This document shows positions 1 through 13,000 of a DNA stretch of 64,000 nucleotides, one piece after another; the first letter of the stretch is position 1; every line of letters begins with the position of its first letter. A program made the position numbers and the translations under genes. The stretch comes from Eleginops maclovinus (Eukaryota; Chordata; Actinopteri; Perciformes; Eleginopidae). The stretch is from positions 12,572,512 to 12,636,511 of the forward strand of contig NC_086370.1 in the NCBI RefSeq assembly GCF_036324505.1. Reading direction: 5' to 3'. Below the pieces are notes generated by a model, which ran no database searches, was not told where the DNA came from, and saw only the letters and a list, made by a program, of their open reading frames with translations.

Positions 1-3000
1 GGTTTCGGATTTGACGACGTGACACATGGAGGATTAATGTCGTCCAACAGGGAAACAACCAGTGCTGAGGAAATGATTCTTTATGGCACACCCTTAGACA
101 CCTACTGTGGGCGTGTTCACTGAAGACATGTCATAGCAGGAAGAAACACAGGTGTAACTAATTAGTGACGGCTACATTTCATTGGTCAGTTACAGGGCTC
201 AGGTATCGTTGATGTTATTAGTTCTACCTGTGATTCTCCTGAAATGACTTCATGCCTGTTGAGAAAAAGGTCTGTTCTGTGATATTGCATAATTTTATGG
301 TCTAGGTAGCATTTAATTAATGATGATACAATATAGCAAAACAAGCTTCAGGCCCATAAATATCTGAGTTGCAATGAGAAAGTAATGATATTCAATTTTG
401 TTACAATACAACAAGGTTAGTGACTGAAACTTCCTCAGGCTTTGAGTCAGAGATAGAGATCACATAAAATATACATCGAGAAAACGTTAATGCCCTGGCA
501 GTGGCTTTGGTTTTATATTTCAACTGATTACATTCATTAATGTTTATGTTGAGGTTTGCAAGGAAGAAAAAAACTATTTGTTTAAAGTGTTTGCAAACCA
601 AATGTTATTGCACTTTTGTTCATATATCAGCACTATTAAAATAAAAGTGCACAATACACTACTTTTGAATTCAATATTGAATTTCACGCATAACAACTGA
701 ATCAATTGAATTGATCGCGATACATTTTTTTAATCATTACCCAACACTAATAGAGTATATATATATTCTAATAATATCATCTTCTTGAAATATAAATATT
801 ATTTGGTACTAGACAAAACCATTTCATCCATATCAACAGTAGCACATTTTGAGAATTGTTTTATCTTATTCACCTTAGGAATAATGTCCATACATGTATT
901 GCACCAATAGAGCTAAAAACAAATTTTCAGGAAATGCTTTCAGGGCAGAGTCTGCTAGCAACAAGCAGTTTGATGCAGGAAAAGAGCAAAGTCTACAATA
1001 GGCAGTGATTAGATTTACTTGGTAAAGCTGCAGCTACTATAAAACCCGGAGGGATGATGCATTTTATTACAGACCCGTCCCAGTGGCAAAGCATCATTCA
1101 CAGGGGACGACTTGTGTGCTGTGTGCACCACTCGCTGTAAAATCTACATTAGGTTTGCTGTTGTTGTATAGCCTGTCAAGATAAGGTAAAGTTGGCCTTG
1201 GTGCTTTGCACCATCTCACCGTCACTTTCTTTAATCTCCTCTCAAAAAGTGACGAAACCTTGAAAACGGAGTTGATCTCGGTTGACGGTTGAGGACCAGG
1301 TACATCTGTACTTGTCAGGTTTTGACAAGTAAATAATGATACACACAGCGACCTTAAGCAAGCCTTAATATTGTACACTGATATGACTATTTACTCAGCA
1401 AAAAAAAAAAAGAAGAAGATGATGATTAAGCAGCATAGTCATTTTCATTACAGCCTAACAAGAATTTATCCTCTGGTGTTTAATGAGACAGCTTGATTAG
1501 CATCTCATAACCTTGGGGCATGAAATGGATTTTCAATGGCTGATACCGTCTACATCTGGGAGTCCAGTGCTGGGACTACTCTACACATGTTTATTTGTGT
1601 CATTTGGTTAGAAACATAATGGCCATATTTCTGCTCTTATAACCTTTAAACAAACTTGTTTTTGAAAGTATACGTTTTGTGGGGAATTTACTTTATCCAT
1701 CCGTTCTGCAGGTACATACAAACGCATCCCACAACAAGTGTGTTTTGTCCTTGTGGGTGCCCTGTTTTTGAGCTTATCGGTCTTGGGTTACAGTGACCTT
1801 TATAAAGTGCAGCAGTGGTGCTCTACCTAAAGAGGAATTCCATTTTTGTCTTGCAGAGATGTCACTTTACCAAAGAAAGGCCTACATGGGGAAAGGTGTT
1901 TTGTCTAGATAAGTGTGGAATTCAGTAGGGATAGTACAGAGGGTGAATAACATTACAGCACTTGTGCGATAACATCATAGTTCACTTTGGGATTTCACCG
2001 AGTCAATGTTTGTGTGATGACTTTGTCTGCAACACTGCTGCTCACGATGAGCAATAAAAACTTTAAATGGCTCCCATGTTAAAAACTGCACAACACATAG
2101 ACAGGGATACGGCTCTATACCGATAATTTGAACAGGGTTTGTCAGTACAAAGGGCATCTGTCCTGGAAATGTGACAACAGTAAAATGTCAGCACGCAGCA
2201 TAAATTCACTTGATTTTGAAGTGTGCTGTTGATTAATATTATTGTCCCACAATGCAGTCAACAACAGAAATAGAAGACTAGACCACAGCTGGAGACAATT
2301 AAACAAATTGCAACACTTGGTGAGACAGCTATGAAGACCAGAGGAAACATAATAAAGGAATAAATGTTTTGTAAAGCATTAACTTCAGTGTTTTTAAGGA
2401 TGGATTAATGGGAAATCAACAGACCCTGGCACTTTGCTTTTTTGTCAACTCTCACCACTCTTAGGAACCGTACTTATTTAGTCAGCCGCAGGCAGCTAAT
2501 CTATGTTGGATTTATTGCGACCATATTGTAGGATTGACACAATCCTTTTTTCCTAAATATTCACTAGTAATGCGGAAATAAATCACAATCTGAGTAAAGG
2601 CAAAGCTCAGAAGATTACAACAATTACCTGAAATGCACCAGGAATAGTCAACACATTTGCCATTTATTAATATTACAATATACAATGAATCTAGTTAAGA
2701 AAACTTTACAGCAAAGAAAGAGTGAAGTTCTCTTTGGTTGCATTTTGAGCAGGATTTGTAAAGCTCTGGCTCTCTGTTACAAAAGTGGATGAGATTCAAT
2801 ACAGAAAAACATAAATGGTGTTTGTCGTTAGTCATTTAAAAGCCGTAACTTGTTAGAGACGTGCAAGAAAAGGTTGTGTCAATATATTTTTTCTTTGCTC
2901 CAGCAGGAAAAGCTATGCAGCTGCTGCTCTGACAGCAGAACACAGTTTGCCTGGAACAGTTTCACGGTCTTAAACAGCTTTTGTAGCTTCTCAGCACTTT

Positions 3001-6000
3001 GGCATCGATGGCTGCTCATCTGTATTGATCTTGGCTGAAGGTGTTTGTCACCTGTTAAAATATACAGTGATCCTGACATTTGTTTTGTTTACTATGTGTG
3101 TGTGAATCCATCTGGGTGACTGTTCAGGGTTTATGTATTAATATGAGTTGCTACAGTTTAATCAGAAACTCTGCTCTTGTTAGCTGAAGATGTCGGGTAG
3201 GAAAGCCATGATCTAGGTTTGCTATCCTCTGCAAATGAGCAAACCATTATTGTAATTTTTTTTAATTTCAACTGTTTAACTCCCACTTTCCTGTGAAATG
3301 TATTGCAACTGCGAACATGTAGAACATCCAGTGTGCTAAAAGGTTTTAAGTCATATTTTCACCAGAGAAAATAAAACCCTCAACAAAGACAATAGGTTTA
3401 GAGTCATACCTTAATACAGTGCTACTCAACATACAGCCCGCTTTTTAGATAGGGTGCTGAGTGGCTGGCCAATCAATACCTAATTAACATTGAAAATAAA
3501 TTGACTCACCATGGGATTTATTTTTATTGAAATAAGTTGCGAGAATGCATTAAAAAAACATCAACATAGACTTATAGAGATGGTTTATCAGAGCACTGAG
3601 GGAGGAAACAGTCTGGGAAGACACCTTTAAGGAGCAAAAGACAGCGAGATTATGATCATTCTGATCCCATAAATGTGCCACAAAAAGAGATTAAATATGC
3701 AATTTATTCTGTCCCTGGTTTGAGCTGTTTATGCTTAATAAATAATAATTAATTCCAGCTTTAATGTTTTACAAGCGCTTTCAAAAGTTACTGATTAGAC
3801 TGATTAGAACTAAAATGCCGTTACAGTTAATACATGCAGTAATTAATCTGTCCTATAGAACTAATTTTATATCATATTAAATGTAATCATTTCAAAGAAA
3901 GATCAAATATGGGCCTTTATTGCTTATATATATTTTTCCAAAAGTGGCCCCCATGTACAGCATGTTTGGTATCCATGTCTTTAAACTTTTACCAGTGAAC
4001 CAGGTGAACAGTAAATCCCCTCCCACCAAACAACTCCCATCTGCTTCCTTTAATGTCTGCTGAGCCGATAGGACACAGTCCTCAGACACGCTCACTGCCC
4101 AGTCATCCAGAGCTGTCATTATAGCATAAACCTCTACCTGAGGCTTTAATCCTCCTATCAGACCAGACCTGGACTTCCCCAATAGCACAGCTCGCAACTC
4201 TGGCAGAAAGTGCCTTTGAATATCTGCAAATCTTGCCTGGCCCCGGTGCAATGTATTACAGGAAGGCCACCGCGTGCATTTTTAGACCTTAAGCCGAAAA
4301 AGGCTTTTGTCTTATTAGATGTGCAGCATCTTGAAGAAGTTTAGGTTCTTCAATACTTCTTGCTCTCTAGGGTACGGACTTTATACACAAGCATATGCAC
4401 AGGCTGGTTATAAAGATAAAATCATCCCAGGGTTTCGTGGGACTGCTTTTTATTATGCTTTTCACATCTTTTATTACTTTAAAATTAGTAGTGTTAAAGA
4501 ATCTGGGTCATAAAAGTGTAAAATATAACCAACTATCATTATTTTTAGTGTATGGAAAAATATTCTCGTGTGCTGCTCCGACACCCGGCTGGGCTGCTCC
4601 TGTTTGTTTACAGAGATCTCGGGGCTTGTAGGGCACTGCAGTGATGTGGTATGAAATAAAGATAGAATGCTTAAGCCTGAAGCAGAAACAGGGTTTCTTT
4701 CAACAAATAAATAAATAATCTCTTAGACAGCAGTTGTTATATTGTTTTACATAATGTATAAGATAAGCCATACAGTGTTAACGCACCAAAGTCTTTATGA
4801 ATATTAAAAACTTCCTGCTCAGGGGTGTTGTGAGGCATCACAGGTTCAAACATAAACGATAATACTTTGTGCTTCAAAAAATCTCAATCAGCGTCAGACA
4901 AAATGTGCAGTGTACGGAGAATACACACAATGACCTATGAAATAATCCCGACTTGTAAATGTGAAGACTTGTTTCATAGAACGTGAGGTTTTAAACCAAT
5001 GTCATTTATGAAACCCGACTCCAGCAAATCATTGTTAAAGAAAAAGAAATGGAGATGCATGCAGATAATTTCATTAGCAGCTCTAAATTGCCCGTAGATG
5101 TGAGTATGAATGGTTTTGTGTAAATAACTGCTTTTATTTTCTGAACATGCAGGGCATTTCTGTTTGTTGGCTAGGGTTTTTGTATTTACTGTAGTTGCTT
5201 TGGGTTTATTGGGGATATTTGTTTGGGGAAATTTACATTAGTGGGACGGGACTCAACCTTCACCTCCTGCTCTAAGCTCTATGAACTTGAACAGAGAACT
5301 TCTCTAAAATTACTTTTCAGTATTAATATTGAGATGAATACATTAGTATTTATCTTGCAGAAAAGTTATTTGCTAAACGTTTGTCCTTCATGCGGAGATG
5401 AGACTTTCAGAAGTACAAATAAGTACATCAAATTAACTTTCATCAGTTGAATGTCTCAAATGTCTTTGTGCGTAATTGTTGTATCCAACAACAAACTTCC
5501 ATCTAATATCTGCATACTTATCAGTGGTGAGCCTGCGGGGGGCACAGTGCATCATTTCAAACCTCATTTAACATCGAGACCATGCCCCTTTCTAAAGCCT
5601 AAATCGCTCACCATGGAGCAGCTGAGTGGCTCCAGACATTCATTAGCTTAATGAAAACAGGCCACTCTTCTTCTACCGCCCAGTGCGCGTTCTCGACTTA
5701 GCTGCAGCGACCATCTGCTCTCAAGCTCCCTGCCAGCTATAGGATAGTCCTGTCAAAGCAACCCCTGTGAAGAAAGGCATCCACGTAGATGCCTTAATCA
5801 TTCAGATCAGAGGACAGCCAAGGACAGTAGGGACTCTTTCCCTTTTTTTGAAGATGCTCTCATCTCCACGTCCCCAGGCGCTTCCCTAACCTGAGATGTA
5901 GCGTTCACTCTGTTAATGATGATCATGAAATGAGCTGAGTGTGCAGTTGTCGGAGTTGTCTTGCAGCAGCCACACAGCTGGCACTAAAGTGATTATCAAC

Positions 6001-6914
6001 CCAGCCACAGTGGGGGAAGCCGCTTCGTGAAAAGGTTAATATCATTTTAGGGTTGGCCAGAGTGTGTTGTGGTGGGCGGCTGACCACCTGTTCAGCCTGG
6101 GAGTTGGTCTCTTATCATCTCATCTAGAAGCAAACATTTGAAGGTCAAATGATTCACTTTTTTTTTTTTTAAGTGTGTGAGCTTGTACACGTAACCTTTA
6201 TAAGTGTATTTAAGTGGTTGTCTTTTCTTAATTGATCTTTTGCTCTTTTTTGTTCAGAAACGACCCATTTGACTTCAGATGTGAGTTTCACCTCTCTGAT
6301 TAATCACCGCTAATCTAAGCATTGTTGCAGCTTCAACAACCCAGAGCTACTTCTCTCAATGTGAACACTAGCTGGTGCACAGCGAGAGGGGAATGATAGT
6401 CAGAGCCCTGAGGCCTGGATCTGATAGTTTGTCATCTGGATAGTATTACTTAATTTCCCATTGGGAAGAAACTCATTATTTCTGACTTTATCTCAGCACT
6501 GACCTCTGGAACAGTCTCAGGAATGTTATGTTATTGGCTTTTCTCGTTTTCATCTGCACGACATGTATGACCCTAAACACTTATGAAATACATGACTAAC
6601 CAGGGCACAGGCAAACGGGTGGATGCATACGAGTTCCGCTCCCCTTTAAGGTGCTACACACAGAGCACATTTCTATTGATTTATCACAGGCTACAGTACC
6701 GATTTTTCTCGCATGATAAATGGTGACTGGATTATATTGATAAAGAGATTGATATTGAGTAATGGTCATGCAGTCAACATATTTTATGGTTAACCTTTTC
6801 TCCAAATGGATTAAATTCCTTTAGCATTCAACACATTAAGACTTCATTTCTTCCAACATAATGTTGCAAGTATTGATAAGGTGTCTGATTGCTTTTTTTC
6901 CTCCTATGTCACAG
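1..6914. other. khdrbs2 intron, 5' portion
   Basis: AT-rich, non-coding. I looked for the preceding khdrbs2 exon (family segment ending ...VLIPVKQ-P-K) and found no match, so the intron extends beyond base 1. Short (TA)n and A-rich tracts occur near 755 and 1390. Open frames here, including a 119-codon one on the - strand at 3892-4251, show no recognisable domain. Confidence 0.7.
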
Positions 6915-7031
6915 TTTAATTTTGTGGGAAAGTTGCTGGGACCACGGGGAAATTCCATGAAACGTCTACAGGAGGAGACGGGAGTCAAGATGTCAATCCT
7001 CGGCAAAGGGTCTATGAGGGATAAAGGCAAG
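6915..7031 (+). CDS. khdrbs2: khdrbs2 exon: KH domain core
   Basis: 117 nt, 39 codons, phase 0 at both ends, between a cacag acceptor and a gtaaga donor. It opens [19 protein letters not shown], the KH strand-helix with the RNA-contacting GPRGN loop, and closes with [13 protein letters not shown]. Compared with the mammalian protein as I recall it, two alanines differ (EETGVK and RDKGK instead of EETGAK and RDKAK). Confidence 0.96.
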
Positions 7032-10000
7032 GTAAGATAGCGATTTGTGTTGAGAGATAGTTGTTGGGCTGGTTCAAAGAAATATTTACAGAAGCAAAGC
7101 ACTTGAAATTCAACCAAAGCCCAGAAGAATTTTCTAACCCAAAACATCTGAGCTGTAACTGAGATGAATAACACCCAGAGTAGAATTAATAGCTTTCAGT
7201 TGACAAACATATGTAGATGAAAATGTGAATGCTTTTCTGTATGGTGTTTAATAGCATATTCTGTAATAGTCAATTATGAACGCGGAGTAATGAATCTTTT
7301 TGCCAAAGTCATTTGTCCTGCTGACTGGTGTTCCCCTGGAGCCAAACTTATCCGAGCATGTACACAGACAGCGTGCTGTATCTGGTGTTCACCCTCTTAA
7401 CAGATCTCAGTTTGCCGCTATAGAGTTACAATGCTATTATTACTGTAGCCTCAGATTCAGACATTTAGACATGACAAAAGACTTGCAGTGTTGCCACCTC
7501 TTTGGTGAAACTGGATCTGCATTTTATAGCATCAGAGAAGGTTTAGGTAACACAATCCAAAGGCTGTAACAACTGCTTTAAAGTGGCTATAATCATGTTC
7601 TTTTACAATAAATGTAGAAAAATATTAATGAGTATTATGAGTTTCAGCTCATTGTTTCGCTGCCAGTCTCAGCATAGTTTCAGCCATGGCAGGCAGATGT
7701 TTTTTTAGTTTAGAACAAAAGGTCTAAAAGCTCACAAACTAATATATAAGTACTATCTGCTCAGCATCATACAGCAGACAGACGGTAAGTGCCTCCATAT
7801 TGGAGCATTTAGCATTTAGTGCGGTTCTAATGGCCCTTTGTACATTTTAAATCAGTTTAGTTGAGAAAAAATATCTTAACTCAAGGTGGATTAAGTTGCA
7901 ATGCTGGGGCTTTCACCCACATTGAATGATCTGAATCAGTATACAGAGTTGGCTTACTTGTCATGTACTTAATAGTAAGAGCTACCCACCTCGAGCTGTC
8001 GATGTGTGTTCAGGTATTCTGACTTCACGTGATGTTCTTCAGCAGAAAGGGTTGTCCAGCTTGAATGGACCTGTTGTAATAAAATCACAGCAGTGTATTA
8101 TTATAAACAGTGGTGGGCCGTCAGGGTCAGCAGGGCCTTCTCTGCTAGCCCTGTAACTAACAAAATAAAATGTGTGTAAAATGTTTTTCTTGAGTATTTA
8201 GTTATACGTTTTAACCGCATAATATCCTCAAAATCAGAAAATTAAGTACATTTGTTGAGGCTGTACTGGATGTAGGCGGGGGCCAGCACAACAAATACTC
8301 CTAGCCTTTTGCTGAAAGAGAACACATCAGATTTTGAGGTTCTATGACAGTATGCCCCCTGGGCCTAGCAGTGTGTCCTGAGCTACTCTAAACTTCTGCC
8401 GTGAACTTCCTTCATAGCTATAGAGTGAAACAAATATGGCTGCCTCTGCCAGTGCCAAAGCAAATCTTTTTGCCAGTCTACTGGAAACGCGTTTTTCAAG
8501 GCGTCCTTTTTGAAGAAAAAAGCAAAATAATTTAAAAAAGACCTACACCCGCACTCGCTGCATTACCAAAGGCAGGCAAATGTTTTGTGCACCACTTCAA
8601 AGAATGCAACTTTGAGCGCTATGTGTGGCTAACAGCTAGCACGAGCACAACAAGCTAATTTGCTGGCCATGCTTGCTGTCTAATACCAGTTAAGGGACAA
8701 GGATTCTGGGTTTGGCAATCTGAATAGCTTCACCAAGGCAGCTGTAAAACACCAACGCACCGAGCGCCATATTATGTCAGTGGTACACTTGGGTGGATTT
8801 ACAGCTGGATGAGCAGAGGAGGCGGGAGATCAGCGTCCACAAAGAGAGGGTCAGAAAGAACTGAGACATCCTGAAGCGCCTTATTGACTATGTTCTCTTT
8901 TTGGGACAACAATAATTATCTTTCAGAGGACACGATGAATCCACAGATTTGCTAAATAGAGGCAATTACATGGAGTTTTTAACGAGGATCGCAGGATCTA
9001 GCAGGGTTGGTTCTGGAGATGCTTGAGAACTACAACTGTAAATCAAAATTAGTGGCTCAATGCTATGATGGAGCGGCCGTCATGGCATCGGGTATAAACG
9101 GAGTACAGGCTCGCGTAAAAGACGCAGTCCCCCTGGCCCTCTTAGTGCATTGTTATGCACACACTTTGAATCTAGTGCTGTCCCAGGGGGCATCAAAAAT
9201 TAAGGAATGCAAGATATTTTTTGCAAATATCGATGGATTATCTGCATTTCTTACGCATTCTCCGAAACGCATCAAATTACTGTATGAGTTTTGTCTGAGA
9301 CGGCTGTCACGCATCACGCCAGTGAGGTGGAATTTTAATTCCAGGCCTGTGTGCACTATCCACGGAAAAAGAACTGGTTGACCTTTTCCAGCACATCCTT
9401 GATCATGCTGAAGATTTTGACCAGCAAACTGTACACTGTGCGTCCGGACACCTGGCACAGTTAAAACGTTTCGACTGCCGTTTTTTCCTCTTTACCTTTA
9501 CTTGCATTTTTGAAATTGCTGATGTGCTATTTGGGATTTTGCAAAGCACGACCTTAGACATGCAGTGTTGAAAGGGCGAAGGCGAAATTCAGTGACATCT
9601 TTGAGAAGACTGTGCAGGCCGTGGGACAACCGAGTGCACTGCGCGGACATCCAGACGCGCGCGCCCACTACAGCCAGCTTCATGCAGCTGTAATCGACAA
9701 CATACTCACACAAAGCAGGAATAGATTTGTAGATCACGAAAGGCTGATGTTTGTTGGATTGCTTGATTCCCAGCAGTTTGAAAAATTCAAGCTCACATTT
9801 CCAGAGACCGAGCTGAGGATTCTGGTGGAGAGCTACGGCACGCAGTTTGACCTGAACAGACTCAAAGCTGAGCTCAAAGTCATGTATAACATGTCAAACT
9901 TTCTTGGCAAAAGTATAGATGATCTCCTGACTTCTTTTGCGGACAGTATGGCCGAACTGTATGCACTCACATGCCTGATCCTAACTATCCCAGTGTCTAC

Positions 10001-13000
10001 AGCCTCTGTGGAGCGCTCGTTTTCGGCTTTAAAGTGGATAAAAACCTACGCAAGGAACACAACAGGACAAGTAAGTAGACTGTCTTCTTTGGCGTCTCCA
10101 TTGAGAAAGGACTACTCAATCAACTGAAGCAAAAAGGACATCTTCATGATGCGGTGATTGAGTGCTTTCTCAAAAAAGACAGACGCATGGACTTTGTTTA
10201 CAAGTGACGGGTGAGTACGTTACTATTCGCGTCATTTTAGAGTGACGTGAGACTAGTGCACAATCACACAAGTGTAATAGCAGATGACTTTCTTGCGTTG
10301 GCTGGAACAGAGACATACAATATGTATTTATGTGCTTTAAAATTGTTTACTGAAGGCCCTGTCTAAACCCCCACAGTACGCCACTGACTATGTATGCTAT
10401 ATACATATATTTCAGCATCAGGTTGTAGATTTACTTCTATGTCCCAGTAAAAGTGGATTTTGAACCATGTAATCTTCCGGATGACTAAGCTTTTAATAAA
10501 TCCCCAAATTCTTCAACAGCTGGATGACTTTGTAATTAGAAAGTATGGGTAATACCTTTTTGCATCCATTTTGTATCAGTCCGAGTAAGCGCACTGAAAA
10601 GTTTCTTTACTGTCACATATTTGAATGTGCCTTGGCTAGTCCAAGAGTTCATTTAAAGCTTTGGCATCCTGCCACTAAGTCTATTCAGTTCACTCGTGTG
10701 CTGCATTGACTTGTCTGCATAGTGATAAATTAAGTAAAGCGGTGCATTATATGCAAAATAACGGTGTACGCATGCATCAATAAAGATGTGATTCTGCACT
10801 ACACAGCACATCATGCAAAATGACTTTCTATCATTTTATACAGTCAGGATTTTTTATTTATTGAAGGTTTATTTGATATGGTGAGATGCAATAAACACAG
10901 GCATTTAATCCTATGCAAGTATCAGCGAGTGTTTGCAGTGGATGTTGTTTTTGAAACTGTTAGAACAGTGAGGTAATAAGAAAAATCAAGAAAAGAGTAC
11001 AGTACTCCAAACAGGATTTGATAAATGTATTGAATGTAGGAAAGTTTGCAGCAAACTACAAAATATCATGTTGAAAGTTCCAGGTTCAAGAAAAAAGTTG
11101 TGAGTCATTACTCAGTGCCAATTTTAATAACATACTGCTTGTTTCACCTGGAGATTTAGTCTGAGTCAGATTCACGGAGCATTGTGCAGCACAAAGGAAA
11201 ATAATAGACCCCTAACAGTGTCTTACTGGTCAGCTTTGTAACGATCTCCCTTAGCTTGGTGTTTCCTGTGTGCCATATCGATTTTGTGTACAGTCTGGGC
11301 GAGTCTGAAGGACTCTGTGATGAGACTGACACCTAAAGGTCGTGACTGAAAGTCTGCCTGTCACTCCAGGCAGCTGTTCCCAACACAGTGTGGGGTACAG
11401 ACACAGCTAAAGTCTCAGTACAAGCAAAAGTTCCCATCACACATTTCTGCCATCTCATCCTGTTCGTCAGTTGGGCGCATCTGTCTAGCCTTAGGGTATT
11501 GTCTCAGGTTTGGAAATTTCGCATCTGAACAGCCCACCCACACATATTGGACCATATGGTCAATATCACACCTCCTGCACTGATATCGGTTAATACGGTG
11601 TGTGTAGAAGCCGAGAGTCCTCCTAGAACATCGCACTGCAAGCAAACACTGCAAGGTCAGAGAGATTGTTTAGTTCCTTACAGAAGTGCAAACATAAATT
11701 ATTGATGGATTTAATAGAGCATATTGCAGTCAGGGTTACTGATGTATATCTGTGTGTGCTGCCCTGTCTGTGAAACACTCCAAAACATTCCAGTGACAAA
11801 CTATTGAAACAACATGGTGACACGATCATTCGCCCACATGCGTGTTTTGATCTGATCCATGATGACTTAAGCTGTCTGACAGTGAATGGGAAACCTGATT
11901 TAATTTGAGGAGTGATTTTTAATTAAAGCTGATTTCTCCTCTAGGGTAGATAACAGCCCTCTGATGCAAGGACAAAAGTTTGAATCCCCAGATTGGCTTG
12001 GTGAGTGGCTCTCTAGCTGGTCTTAACAGCCACCATCAAGGTGTCCTTGAGCTAAACACTCAACACACAATTGCAGCAGTGCAGTATGAACACACAGGTT
12101 CCAACAAAATGTATTTTGGCATTATGAATAATCCCTAAATTGCTAATTAAGTAGCACAGCTTTTGCAACTAATACAAGACGACAAAACATACACACTCAA
12201 GGTCTGACATCACTACCTTTTATTTGCACCCAAAAATGTTTAGGATTCAACTGGTCCCTTTAAAACATAGTAAAAGACTGGCCCTGAGCTATATAACCGA
12301 TCCTTTAAGCCTTTAAAGTTAGTGGGAGCCTCAGGCAGGGGCCCCTCTGGGCCTTGGTTAAGACTGAGACTGAATCACTAAGTGATTGGGTTTTCTCTTG
12401 CCATCAGGCCTTTGAACAGTTTGCATTGGGAGCATGGATTGACATCTTTCCTCACTTCAATGCTTTTTAGCAGACTTTGTTTAAATCAAAGCCCTCTATC
12501 CAAATTGAACACCTCTTTGCATTCCTAATTTATTTCTCTCTGCCCTTACCACATTTATCCTGTGGAACCTTTTTGTGTTAAGGATTTATTTAATTGATAT
12601 TGTGGAGTTCAAGTGAACACACTGAAGGGGCTGAATGAACGTGAGGCATTTAACCAGCCAGGAATACATTGCACACAATGTGCCTCAACACGTGAAATTG
12701 TCTTTCGTTTTCATTTGATCATTTTAATGAAATATATTTGTATTGTTTATCACCATTCACTGTGAAAAAATTGAATTTCTGATGAGAGAAAGAGGCCAGT
12801 TTTCTTTTCAAATCTGATGTTCCTGGAATGTAAAGGGAGTGATCTGACAATAATGTATAGACAGAGACGGTTTGTCTCCATCATGGTGGTGCTGCATCAA
12901 TTCATGTTTGTTTGTTTGTGTGTTGTTTAATTTATCAAACGTGTCATGCCTCACCTGTCCACCAGGCGTCCCCTGTGTGTTTAACTGCCTGGCACACCTG

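Larger units (their letters stand above)
8108..10386 (+). mobile_element. Decayed hAT-superfamily DNA transposon
   Basis: A 2.28-kb element with degenerate terminal inverted repeats. The left end is CAGTGGTGGGCC; the right end, read inverted, starts CAGTGGCG, and both arms contain AGGGCC about 30 bases in. The flanking 8-mers ATTATAAA (8100-8107) and ACTATGTA (10387-10394) agree at 5 of 8 positions, consistent with an old hAT target duplication. The interior holds broken transposase frames in the same orientation. In-frame stops and shifts show that it is inactive. Confidence 0.82.

Noticed and set aside
3892..4251. 119-codon open frame on the - strand
   Set aside because: No recognised domain, no splice signals that fit, inside a khdrbs2 intron; it may be an old repeat but I cannot show it.
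11415..11829. Cys-rich - strand frames ([17 protein letters not shown]), suggestive of a transposase zinc finger
   Set aside because: The cysteine spacing fits no family I can name and the frame is short and broken.
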